A stretch of DNA of 6,312 nucleotides. Origin: CADEEX01 sp040081555 (GTDB lineage Bacteria > Acidobacteriota > Vicinamibacteria > Vicinamibacterales > CAVVIG01). Position 1 is the first letter of the stretch, and every line of letters starts with the position of its first letter. The DNA is taken from contig JBEBGG010000183.1 in assembly GCA_040081555.1 (NCBI GenBank), positions 1 through 6,312 of the forward strand, written 5' to 3'. The position numbers were made by a program, and so were the translations under genes. The notes beneath the pieces are model-generated. The model was not told the DNA's origin and did not search any database. It saw nothing but the letters and a program-made list of their open reading frames with translations. Shown here piece after piece: positions 1 to 4,931 of this stretch.

Positions 1-664
<664 letters not shown>

Positions 665-671
665 GAAGAGA

Positions 672-709
672 GGCGAGAGGAGTGGGCGGCCCCGCGCGCT
701 CCTCTCGTC
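672..709 (+). terminator. GC-rich hairpin after acnA (terminator-like, no U-tract)
   Basis: The 9-base arm CGAGAGGAG (674-682) is perfectly complementary to CTCCTCTCG (699-707). A G-T and a G-C pair extend the stem to 672-709, and the loop is 16 bases and itself GC-rich. It starts 8 bases after the aconitase stop and ends 19 bases before the next start codon. No run of T follows (the next bases are GCTTGATG), so it is not a textbook intrinsic terminator. It may still stop or pause transcription, or protect the acnA 3' end. Confidence 0.5.
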
Positions 710-728
710 GGCTTGATGACGGACTGCG

Positions 729-1316
729 ATGAGCGAGCCGAGGCCCAGCGTCGTCGTCTTGGCCGGTCCCAATGGCGCCGGGAAGTCGACCGTTGCGCCG
801 GCCCTGCTCCGTGACGCCTTCGGCGTGGAAGAGTTCGTAAATGCCGACACCATCGCGAGTGGCCTCTCTGCATTCGATCCGGGCCGAGCGGCGATAGCGG
901 CGGGACGGATTATGCTCTCCCGGTTGCACGCACTTGCGGCGCAGCGCGCAGACTTCGCCTTCGAGACGACACTGGCGAGTCGGTCGTTTGCGCCTTGGCT
1001 ACGTGGCCTGCGAGCCTCTGGGTACGACGTCCACCTGCTGTTTCTCTGGCTATCGTCCGCGGACCTGGCCGTTGCCCGAGTCGCCGACCGCACGAGGATG
1101 GGCGGCCACTTCGTTCCCGACGAAGTCGTGCGTCGACGTTACACGGCAGGCGTGCGCAACTTCTTCGGGCTGTACCGGCCCCTTGTGGCCACATGGGCGC
1201 TCTACAACGGTTCCGGAAGGGAACCCGTCTGCGTGGCCGAAGGACTAGCGTCTGAGACGATCGGCGTCTACGATCAGAATGCGTGGGACGCAATCACGCG
1301 GCAGGGCAGAGCATGA
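729..1316 (+). CDS. Zeta-toxin family P-loop kinase (COG4185-like), probable toxin of a TA pair
   Basis: This is a 195-residue P-loop protein. Residues 8-21 hold a hydrophobic strand followed by the Walker A motif GPNGAGKST (13-21). Next come VNADTIASGLS (37-47), with the Asp typical of zeta/PezT-like kinases, FETTLASRSF (78-87), a hydrophobic strand LLFLWLSS (103-110), and an arginine-rich lid RTRMGGHFVPDEVVRRRY (121-138). This order (GPNGAGKST, N-x-D, FETT, GGHxVP, RRRY) is typical of the compact zeta-like family once labelled predicted ABC-type ATPase. Classical zeta toxins phosphorylate UDP-N-acetylglucosamine and block cell-wall synthesis; the substrate of this compact branch is not visible from sequence. 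The stop codon overlaps the start of a 60-residue gene (ATGA, 1313-1316), which is the expected arrangement of a toxin and its partner. The ATG at 729 is chosen because it places the Walker A strand near the N-terminus as in the family; there is no strong Shine-Dalgarno sequence. All motifs look intact. A non-toxic kinase is possible. Confidence 0.85.
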   Translation: MSEPRPSVVVLAGPNGAGKSTVAPALLRDAFGVEEFVNADTIASGLSAFDPGRAAIAAGRIMLSRLHALAAQRADFAFETTLASRSFAPWLRGLRASGYDVHLLFLWLSSADLAVARVADRTRMGGHFVPDEVVRRRYTAGVRNFFGLYRPLVATWALYNGSGREPVCVAEGLASETIGVYDQNAWDAITRQGRA

Positions 1317-1495
1317 AGAATCACGAGCGCAAGGACATCGGTCGACTTATGCGTGAAGACCGGAAGATCGTCGACGACGCCATGGTCAAGGGCGTCCGGG
1401 ACGCTGCGCTTCGCCACAAGAGAGACGGCCTACCCGTGGTCATCGAGGATCGTGGCAGGATCGTAATGGTGAAACCAGAAGACATCACTCCGTAG
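1313..1495 (+). CDS. Small antitoxin-like partner of the zeta-type kinase
   Basis: This is a 60-residue protein starting at the ATG that overlaps the kinase stop by four bases, so translation is probably coupled. An in-frame ATG at 1283 would add 10 residues inside the kinase gene and is less likely. Residues 1-38 are highly charged and look helical (basic and acidic residues alternating, with RLMREDRKIVDDAM at 11-24). Residues 39-57 look like a beta-hairpin (LPVVIEDRGRIVMVKPEDI). Small proteins of this plan, a charged helix followed by an 'I/V-V-x-x-D/R-G-x-I-V-x-x-x-P-E-x-I' tail, are commonly found next to compact zeta-like kinases. I infer antitoxin function from this pairing and not from a recognised DNA-binding motif. 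The gene follows its toxin, the reverse of the classical epsilon-zeta order. A 60-base sample (1321-1380) has 35 G/C, lower than the flanking housekeeping genes. Confidence 0.72.
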   Translation: MKNHERKDIGRLMREDRKIVDDAMVKGVRDAALRHKRDGLPVVIEDRGRIVMVKPEDITP

Positions 1496-1525
1496 CGTGA
1501 GGAGGCCCCCTTCCCTTCAGCAATC

Positions 1526-1538
1526 TGGGCACGGCCCA
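1526..1538. terminator. Short hairpin between convergent gene ends
   Basis: TGGGC (1526-1530) and GCCCA (1534-1538) form a 5-base stem with an ACG loop. It lies in the 51-base gap between the stop of the antitoxin-like gene and the stop of the minus-strand HNH gene, where a bidirectional terminator would be expected. The stem is short and has no flanking T-run on either strand, so this is only a weak candidate. Nothing else is evident in the gap. Confidence 0.22.
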
Positions 1539-1546
1539 AGCGAAAG

Positions 1547-2512
1547 CTAGAGCCGAACTGCTCGAAAGGCGTCGTATCGAACCTGCAGCCGCGCAGGGTC
1601 TGGCTTATAGATACTTCGTTTGGGAAGCCGCAGGTGCTGGCCGTTCCAGCCCTGAAGTCCGTGGATGAGCATTGGCCCATCAACCTCTTCCAGGACATCC
1701 TCGCGAATTTCGATCACGTAGTCCGGCGTGACGCCCATGATGTTCGCGTCAAAGGCCGAGTGATGCAATTTACAAAGAGCGATGCCGTTGGAGACGATCG
1801 CGTCACCGGCTACATCGGTATCGCCGATGATGTGTGCAGCGTCGAGGAGTTCGTCACGCTTTAGTCGGCAAACTGCACAGTGACGGCTGTAGGCTTCGAG
1901 AACACGCTCTCGGAACTCACGTTGATGGACGCGTTGACGTACCTGCCGAGTCGCATACCGGCGCCTGATCGCTGTCTCAGGTTGCAGGACGTCAACATTG
2001 CCGAGGGACGCAAACTGCCGGTCATCCACGCTAACTGAGAACGCGAGTTGGCTAGGGTCGTCGGCAACAATGAAGACGGGGTACGAAGCCACGTATCGAC
2101 CTGGGAGGATGCCCTGAAAGTAGATCAAGGGCGTCTGCAGTCTCATGGCCTCGCGCAGGCCAACATTGTCCCAGCGGTTCACGTCGGTGCCCTGGTACCG
2201 ATAGGTGAGCATGCCATCTTCGCCGATGACGTCATCGTAAGGGCGCGGTTTGCCTTCAACCACCGCTGACGTGAGGATGCTGAGCGGAATGCGGGGGAGA
2301 ATCTTGGGTTTGAAGATTCCCTGTCGCGGGCTAACTAGGGGAACGCGTTGGCCCTCGAAGACGAACCCTTGACCCAGTTGTTCTCGCGTCAGTAGTTCAC
2401 TGCCGGCAGAGCGCTGCAACTGATCAACGCAGGCGAAAGCTGCTAGTCGTACGCGCAGGTCAAGGTCACTGTTGGGCGCCACCGGCGGAGGATACGACCT
2501 CGCGGAAGTCAT
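1547..2512 (-). CDS. SRA-like/HNH endonuclease, probable type IV (modification-dependent) restriction enzyme
   Basis: Residue numbers count from the most upstream possible start, GTG at 2524 (325 residues). Residues 20-60 are helical (DLDLRVRLAAF onward). Residues 67-155 resemble an SRA/YDG modified-base-binding fold: PRQGIFKPKIL (67-76), RPYDDVIGEDGMLTYRYQG (94-112), then DN-x-x-LREA (119-126) and PLIYFQGILPGRYVASYPVF (132-151). The C-terminal HNH nuclease domain has CAVC (216-219), LDAAHII (227-233), NGIALCKLHHSAFD (246-259); H231, N246 and H255 are the likely catalytic/metal residues, while C216, C219 and C251 with H254 likely bind a structural zinc. Such enzymes cut DNA carrying modified cytosine, excluding modified phage DNA. 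The domain order matches McrA-like and SRA-HNH proteins; the target modification is unknown. ATG 2512 is annotated; GTG 2524 and GTG 2482 are alternatives, the last fitting where conservation seems to begin. No methyltransferase is adjacent, as expected for type IV. Composition is AT-richer than the flanks (33 G/C in 1861-1920). Confidence 0.85.
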   Translation of the reverse strand: MTSARSYPPPVAPNSDLDLRVRLAAFACVDQLQRSAGSELLTREQLGQGFVFEGQRVPLVSPRQGIFKPKILPRIPLSILTSAVVEGKPRPYDDVIGEDGMLTYRYQGTDVNRWDNVGLREAMRLQTPLIYFQGILPGRYVASYPVFIVADDPSQLAFSVSVDDRQFASLGNVDVLQPETAIRRRYATRQVRQRVHQREFRERVLEAYSRHCAVCRLKRDELLDAAHIIGDTDVAGDAIVSNGIALCKLHHSAFDANIMGVTPDYVIEIREDVLEEVDGPMLIHGLQGWNGQHLRLPKRSIYKPDPARLQVRYDAFRAVRL

Positions 2513-2524
2513 CGCAAGCGGCAC

Positions 2525-2539
2525 CGCAGCACTGCTGCG
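2525..2539. promoter_or_regulatory. Perfect 15-base palindrome immediately upstream of the HNH gene (candidate operator)
   Basis: CGCAGCA (2525-2531) and TGCTGCG (2533-2539) are exact reverse complements around a single central C. The element abuts the possible GTG start at 2524 and lies 12 bases upstream of the ATG at 2512. A symmetric site here could bind a dimeric repressor or, in RNA, form a stem hiding the start region. I see no convincing -35/-10 pair in the 110-base gap (2513-2622) between this gene and the DoxX-like gene, and nothing else notable in it. Confidence 0.35.
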
Positions 2540-2617
2540 CGGAGCCCCGCCGGCCGCTCAGGCGCTCTGACAACCTAGGCCGATCGATTCGTAGTCCTTT
2601 ACGGTCGTCCCCGGTCC

Positions 2618-2630
2618 GGCGCTCAGCGCC
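2618..2630 (-). other. Small hairpin spanning the stop codon of the DoxX-like gene
   Basis: GGCGC (2618-2622) pairs with GCGCC (2626-2630), and the three-base loop is exactly the stop codon of the DoxX-like gene (TGA on the minus strand). No T-run follows on the minus strand. It could be a weak 3'-end stem or a chance product of GC-rich sequence. Confidence 0.2.
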
Positions 2631-2985
2631 TTCTGAATCTCAGCACGGCGACCGCTGCAGCTAGCAGGCCCAGTGCGAGCGGCGGGATGAAGTCCTCGCC
2701 GCGACTCACGTGCACGTTCACGGCCCCCGCCATGAGCACCGCCAGGCACGCGCCGGCGATCGGGGTGAGCATAGGCAGGATCCCCGTGGCGGCTGGGACG
2801 ATGAGTCCCACCGCGCCGGCCACCTCCGCGGCGCCAATCAGCTTGATCTGCGTGTCCGAGAAGTCCTGCGCGTAGGTCGCGCCCATGGCTACGATGTCGG
2901 CTCTCGGCTGCGTGAGCTTCATAGTGCCGACGGCGAGGAAGGCGACGGCTGCCAGGATCTGCAGTGCCCAGATGAGCTTCGTCAT
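2623..2985 (-). CDS. DoxX-like four-helix integral membrane protein
   Basis: This is a 120-residue, very hydrophobic protein with four predicted membrane helices at about residues 3-21, 48-67, 70-92 and 99-116, and a basic C-terminus (RFRRR). Family features of the DoxX-like group are GTMKL (20-24) at the end of helix 1, IGAAEVAGAVGLIVP (50-64) for helix 2, and H-x-x-RGE (92-97) in the loop before helix 4. Members are small inner-membrane proteins. Some are linked to quinone or thiol redox chemistry, but most, including this one, have no defined role. The ATG at 2985 puts helix 1 directly at the N-terminus, and the length is normal for the family. The gene lies 64 bases downstream of the small hypothetical gene and 110 bases upstream of the HNH gene, all on the minus strand, so co-transcription is possible but not shown. 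No clear Shine-Dalgarno sequence is visible. Confidence 0.88.
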   Translation of the reverse strand: MTKLIWALQILAAVAFLAVGTMKLTQPRADIVAMGATYAQDFSDTQIKLIGAAEVAGAVGLIVPAATGILPMLTPIAGACLAVLMAGAVNVHVSRGEDFIPPLALGLLAAAVAVLRFRRR

Positions 2986-3043
2986 AGTGGGCGGGATACT
3001 AGCCTGACAAGCCGCCTACTGAAAGCTACGCACCCGGAGGCCT

Positions 3044-3059
3044 GCGTTTCTAAGAACGC
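3044..3059 (-). other. Hairpin overlapping the stop of the small hypothetical gene
   Basis: GCGTT (3044-3048) pairs with AACGC (3055-3059); a T-G wobble pair lengthens the stem by one base and leaves a four-base loop. The stop codon of the minus-strand small gene (3050-3052) lies inside it. No T-run follows, so its role as a terminator is doubtful. Confidence 0.2.
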
Positions 3060-3241
3060 TTGCGCTTCAGATGCTCCCTGATCGCTGCGGCCGCTGCGTG
3101 TCGGTCGTGAACGTCGTAGGCGCGAGGCGGCGTTCCCGGCGGTGTGGGATACATCTTGTGAATCCTCCGGATGATTGCGACCGGGTCGAAGGTGTCCTCG
3201 CTGGCCCGACCGGGCTTCCGGCGAACAGGCGTGTTGGCCAT
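3050..3241 (-). CDS. Small basic hypothetical protein (63 aa)
   Basis: I do not recognise this protein. From the ATG at 3241 it has 63 residues: a basic N-terminus (MANTPVRRKPGR), a predicted helix with DPVAIIRRIHKMY, a proline-rich turn (PTPPGTPPRAYD), and an alanine-rich helix ending in a basic tail (IREHLKRKRS). It contains no cysteine, no membrane segment and no known metal motif. A second in-frame ATG at 3283 would add 14 residues but would almost reach the queG start; the 3241 start leaves a 50-base divergent gap and is preferred. Most codons end in G or C, consistent with real coding. The strong positive charge would suit nucleic-acid binding, which is only a guess. It might be a spurious frame in the queG upstream region, though the tidy helix-turn-helix-like charge pattern argues mildly for a gene. 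Confidence 0.45.
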   Translation of the reverse strand: MANTPVRRKPGRASEDTFDPVAIIRRIHKMYPTPPGTPPRAYDVHDRHAAAAAIREHLKRKRS

Positions 3242-3291
3242 TGCGTCAGAATACGGCCGGTCAACCTCGGTTGGCAGCAGCAATTGTTACG
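3242..3291. promoter_or_regulatory. Divergent intergenic region between small hypothetical gene and queG
   Basis: These 50 bases separate the minus-strand small gene from queG and should carry the queG promoter if queG starts a transcription unit. A short inverted repeat, CAACC (3262-3266) and GGTTG (3269-3273) around TC, lies 18 bases upstream of the queG ATG. I find no convincing sigma-70-type hexamer pair and no Shine-Dalgarno sequence before the ATG (the preceding bases are CAATTGTTACG). The regulatory assignment is by position only. Confidence 0.3.
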
Positions 3292-4326
3292 ATGTCATCC
3301 GTGACCTCCGCCGCGATCAAGGCCCACGCGGCCACGCTGGGCTTCGACCTCTGCGGCATTGCGCCGGCTGATCCCATTCCCGAGCTGGCCCTCTTCGACG
3401 ACTGGCTCGCGCGCGGGTATGCCGGCAACATGGCCTGGCTCGTGCGCACGGCGGAGAAGCGCAAGAACCTGCAGCTCGTGGTGCCCGGCGCGCGCAGCGT
3501 GATCGTGCTCGGCACGATCTACAACACGGACAGACCCTACTCGACCGAGGTCGCGAAGCCGGGCGCGGCCGTGATCTCGCGCTATGCCTGGGGGGACGAC
3601 TATCACGACGTCCTCAAGGCCCGTCTTCGGCGGCTGCACGACTGGATGTACGAGGTGGAGCCGCCTCCGTTCGAGGCTCGGTACTACGCAGACACAGGTC
3701 CGGTGCAGGAACGCGTGTTCGCGCAGTACGCGGGGCTCGGCTGGATCGGCAAGCACGCCTGCGTGATCAACGAACGGCTCGGCTCGTGGTTCTTCCTGTC
3801 GGTGATCGTTACGACGCTGGCGCTCGAACCAGACGCGCGTGGGGTCGACCAGTGCGGCACCTGCACGCTGTGCATCGAGGCGTGTCCCACGCAAGCGATC
3901 GTGGAGCCCAGGGTGGTGGATTCAACCCGCTGCGTCTCGTATCTCACCATTGAGGAGCGCGGCGACATCCCGGAGGAGCTGCGGCCCGGTCTTGCGAACC
4001 GCGTCTACGGGTGCGATGTGTGCCAGGACGTCTGCCCGTTCAATCACGCGCCGGCGGTGAGCGGCGATCCCCACTGGCAGCCGAGGCCGGGGCTCGACGG
4101 CGCAACGGCGGCTCAGCTCTGGCGTACGTCGGACACGGCGCTGCTCCGCCTGACGAAGGGCAGCGCGATGAAGCATGCGAAGCTGCCGATGCTGCGGCGC
4201 AATCTGGCGCTGGCGCTGCAGGTCTCCGGCAGCCAGGACGATCGCGCGGCGCTGGCTGAGCCGGCTGAAGATCGGCCATCTGCGGACGGCGCGCTGGTGC
4301 AGCGACACATTAGAATCAAGGCATGA
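3292..4326 (+). CDS. queG: Epoxyqueuosine reductase QueG
   Basis: QueG is a cytosolic cobalamin- and [4Fe-4S]-dependent enzyme that reduces epoxyqueuosine to queuosine in the wobble position of GUN-anticodon tRNAs, the last step of the pathway. The 344-residue length is within the usual range. Family motifs in order: GFDLCGIAPA (17-26), RYAWGDDYHDVL (97-108), and YYADTGPVQERVFAQYAGLGWIGKH (131-155), with D134 the expected catalytic acid and the segment forming the cobalamin pocket. The ferredoxin-like region has CGTCTLCIEACP (C188, C191, C194, C198), then C214 and CDVCQDVCPFN (C241, C244, C248). These eight cysteines are enough for two [4Fe-4S] clusters. The C-terminus contains a HEAT-like segment (AMKHAKLPMLRRNLALAL, 292-309). 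The ATG at 3292 is chosen because the frame open upstream to 3175 encodes an arginine-rich stretch unlike the family N-terminus. The stop overlaps the yqgE start (ATGA). No other queuosine gene is in the window, and no cobalamin riboswitch is visible. Confidence 0.96.
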   Translation: MSSVTSAAIKAHAATLGFDLCGIAPADPIPELALFDDWLARGYAGNMAWLVRTAEKRKNLQLVVPGARSVIVLGTIYNTDRPYSTEVAKPGAAVISRYAWGDDYHDVLKARLRRLHDWMYEVEPPPFEARYYADTGPVQERVFAQYAGLGWIGKHACVINERLGSWFFLSVIVTTLALEPDARGVDQCGTCTLCIEACPTQAIVEPRVVDSTRCVSYLTIEERGDIPEELRPGLANRVYGCDVCQDVCPFNHAPAVSGDPHWQPRPGLDGATAAQLWRTSDTALLRLTKGSAMKHAKLPMLRRNLALALQVSGSQDDRAALAEPAEDRPSADGALVQRHIRIKA

Positions 4327-4904
4327 ACTCCGAGAACCCCGGCACTGACGCGCCTGTCCCGTCCGCCGCGCCGCTCATGCTGGTCTCGATGCCCCAGATG
4401 AACGACCCGAACTTCGCCAAGACGGTCGTGCTCCTCTGCGACTACACGTCGGACGGCGCGTTCGGTCTGGTGGTGAACCGGCAGATGACGGACCCGGCGT
4501 GGACGCTCGTGAAGCCGGAGACCCCAGTGCACGTGGACCCGACGGTGCATCTGTGGATCGGTGGCCCGGTGGACCAGCAGCGCACGTGGGTGCTGATGTC
4601 GGAGCCGCAGGGGCCGGAAGAGGATCAGCGAGAGATCTGCCCGGGCGTGCTGCTGTCCGCGTCGCAGTCGCTGACGCTGCAGTTGCTGCAGGCGCCGCCG
4701 ACGAACAAGGTGCGCGTGATTGCCGGCTATGCCGGCTGGGGCGCGGGCCAGCTCGAGCGTGAACTGACGGAGTCGGGCTGGCTGACGATGCCGGTCGACG
4801 CGCAGCTCATCTTCGGCGTGCCCTCCGACGAGATGTGGGAAACAGCGCTCAGCCGCATCGGCGCGGCGCCCTCCTCCTTCCAGCAGAGCTCGGGCGTCCA
4901 CTAG
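4323..4904 (+). CDS. yqgE: YqgE/AlgH family protein (UPF0301/DUF179)
   Basis: This is a 193-residue protein of the YqgE/AlgH family, near the usual length of about 185-190 with a slightly extended N-terminus. Conserved blocks are LMLVSMPQMNDPNFAKTVVL (18-37), DGAFGLVVNR (44-53), the WIGGPV segment (78-83), and AGYAGWGAGQLERE (134-147), followed by W153 and a GVPSDEMWETAL tail (165-176). The family has a known fold, but its biochemical role is unsettled; AlgH was originally tied to alginate regulation in Pseudomonas. The start codon overlaps the queG stop by four bases, so translation is likely coupled to queG. AAGG lies just 2 bases ahead of the ATG, too close for a standard ribosome-binding site. 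Members are usually cytosolic, and no signal peptide or membrane helix is present. Confidence 0.94.
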   Translation: MNSENPGTDAPVPSAAPLMLVSMPQMNDPNFAKTVVLLCDYTSDGAFGLVVNRQMTDPAWTLVKPETPVHVDPTVHLWIGGPVDQQRTWVLMSEPQGPEEDQREICPGVLLSASQSLTLQLLQAPPTNKVRVIAGYAGWGAGQLERELTESGWLTMPVDAQLIFGVPSDEMWETALSRIGAAPSSFQQSSGVH

Positions 4905-4931
4905 ACGCGCGGGGGCAACACGGGGGTCGCC

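Noticed and set aside
1634..1864. A 76-residue plus-strand frame opposite the HNH gene
   Set aside because: It is antisense to the conserved HNH domain with no motif of its own; a shadow frame.
2558..2749. A 63-residue minus-strand frame overlapping the end of the DoxX-like gene
   Set aside because: It is Gly/Arg-rich, in another frame of the DoxX-like gene on the same strand, and without a plausible domain.
2986..3049. Promoter upstream of the DoxX-like gene with TAGTAT (complement of 2996-3001) as a -10 box
   Set aside because: It matches only 4 of 6 consensus bases, the -35 candidate 17 bases upstream (TTTCAG) is poor, and it would leave an almost leaderless transcript. It is too weak to annotate.
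2540..3060. Possible integron attC sites around the DoxX-like gene
   Set aside because: The GCCTGAC- and CCTAGG-type stretches lack paired RYYYAAC and GTTRRRY core sites in the proper arrangement, so a gene-cassette reading is not supported.
3175..3291. N-terminal extension of queG by 39 codons
   Set aside because: The extension is Arg/Pro-rich, unlike QueG N-termini, and would overlap the small minus-strand gene. The ATG at 3292 gives a normal family start.
3295..3894. A 199-residue minus-strand frame inside queG
   Set aside because: It is low-complexity and Arg/Val/His-rich, fully antisense to the motif-complete queG, and has no family features.
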